The position numbers and the translations under genes were made by a program. Positions 63,446-64,000 of a stretch of DNA of 64,000 bases are shown in pieces (positions within the stretch are counted from its first letter, which is position 1; each line of letters begins with the position of its first letter). Location of the stretch: NCBI GenBank assembly GCA_039190895.1, contig JBCCXY010000002.1:23087-87086 (forward strand), written 5' to 3'. This DNA is from Ovoidimarina sp039190895 (GTDB lineage Bacteria; Pseudomonadota; Alphaproteobacteria; Rhodobacterales; Rhodobacteraceae). A model generated the notes under the pieces. That model searched no databases and was not told the origin of the DNA. It worked only from the letters and a program-made list of their open reading frames with translations.

Positions 63446-63467
63446 GGTGGGCAAATTGCCCACCCTA
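63446..63467. repeat. REP element, right copy (overlaps RAYT stop)
   Basis: Read on the minus strand it is TAGGGTGGGCAATTTGCCCACC, with a perfect 9-1-9 hairpin at 63446-63464. The first three bases (63467-63465) are the stop codon of the RAYT gene. It faces the left copy across 26 bp. Confidence 0.78.
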
Positions 63468-63986
63468 CTCTCCGAATGTGCCGTCTATCTCTTCGCCTGA
63501 CCATTGCGCATCGATGCGACCCTCCCGGATGTCGCGATGGATCGACGACAACGCCCAATCCGCTGGGCGTGCAACATACCCATGCTTCACCGGATTGCCC
63601 CAGCAATACCGAAGATGCGCTTTGAAATCGGCCTCATCCCGGATCGCATGCTCCCAAAATCGGCGTTGCCAAACGCCTTTCTCGCGTCGCCGCTCCTTGC
63701 TCATCGACCGCCGATTGATCGAGAGTCCGCGCGAGAAGCGAGCCTTTATCCTGCGCCACCGTTCGGAATACCCGTCATCCCCGGGCGGCAATGTCCAGAC
63801 GGCATGCAAGTGATTGGGCAAAACGACGATCGCTTCCGTTCGAACCGGCGCTTCGGCCGTCGTCGCCGCATACGCCTCTCGCAACACATCCACGTGCTGG
63901 ACAAGATCCGAGCGCTCGTCCGAAGCCAGTCTCAGCGTGAAGAAGTAAGTCCCGCCAGCCACCCTCACTCGTTTGTAATTCGACAT
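63465..63986 (-). CDS. REP-associated tyrosine transposase (RAYT, Y1_Tnp/HUH family)
   Basis: 173 residues, the usual size for a RAYT. Metal-binding HUH-type motif PNHLHAVW (His-x-His) lies near residue 60. The family signature KGVWQRRFWEHAIRDEADFKAHLRYCWGNPVKHGYV follows, with the candidate catalytic Tyr in HLRYCWGNP. RAYTs are single-copy, domesticated IS200-like nucleases that recognise and mobilise REP hairpins, in which the adjacent copies fit. The whole gene is visible, starting 14 bp from the window end, although its promoter is not. Confidence 0.92.
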   Translation of the reverse strand: MSNYKRVRVAGGTYFFTLRLASDERSDLVQHVDVLREAYAATTAEAPVRTEAIVVLPNHLHAVWTLPPGDDGYSERWRRIKARFSRGLSINRRSMSKERRREKGVWQRRFWEHAIRDEADFKAHLRYCWGNPVKHGYVARPADWALSSIHRDIREGRIDAQWSGEEIDGTFGE

Positions 63987-64000
63987 TCCGGCAGGGTCGA

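Overview
The window is high-GC alphaproteobacterial DNA and most resembles a marine Rhodobacteraceae (Roseobacter-group) chromosome. The evidence is strong GC codon bias, dense same-strand operons with ATGA/TAATG stop-start overlaps, many ABC and TRAP importers, and a complete beta-hydroxyaspartate cycle operon (bhcR / bhcABCD). I see no rRNA, tRNA, CRISPR array or prophage. No gene-free stretch exceeds about 300 bp.

Layout. (1) 1-7218: the end of an M42-type peptidase, an FGGY sugar kinase, and a MalEFGK-type sugar ABC importer split over two divergent units, with a FucU/RbsD mutarotase. (2) 7241-8614: a MATE exporter. (3) 8656-17564: a GntR regulator divergent from an oligo-uronate (alginate-type) utilisation operon. 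It holds an AlgS/AlgM1/AlgM2/AlgQ-like importer, a PL15-type exolyase, an SDR (candidate DEH reductase) and KdgF. Three near-identical 12-bp boxes lie in the divergent promoter region. (4) 17559-24804: a Dpp/Opp-type peptide ABC importer, a coupled Asp/Glu/hydantoin-racemase-family enzyme and a divergent GntR regulator. (5) 24819-35952: a MarR regulator and a ten-gene catabolic operon. Its genes are a NicX-like ring-cleaving dioxygenase, an alpha/beta hydrolase, an atypical acyl-CoA-dehydrogenase-fold flavoprotein, an acyl-CoA ligase, a flavin reductase, TRAP-PQM, glutaryl-CoA dehydrogenase and malonyl-CoA decarboxylase. I infer catabolism of an unknown N-heterocycle-derived or dicarboxylic substrate. 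(6) 36002-40211: AraC regulator, aldehyde dehydrogenase and a Tat-exported GMC dehydrogenase. (7) 40417-47237, all minus strand: MATE, class-III PLP enzyme, GGDEF/EAL protein with its own periplasmic binding protein, and an APH-fold kinase. (8) 47339-48643: a SAF-type oxidoreductase. (9) 48818-54145: bhcR / bhcABCD, which assimilates glyoxylate to oxaloacetate. (10) 54212-61058: a four-gene operon of unknown function. It holds a large helical protein, a lipoprotein, a four-TM membrane protein and a multidomain murein hydrolase; it is the best candidate here for an undescribed system. (11) 61205-63986: uvrB, then a REP-associated transposase (RAYT) bracketed by REP hairpins whose first bases form the stop codons of both genes.

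Recurring regulatory themes are perfect hairpins directly after each of the three ABC binding-protein genes, and repeat or palindromic boxes beside each local regulator (GntR, GntR, AraC, IclR). All functions are read from the sequence and from recalled family knowledge; no searches were run.
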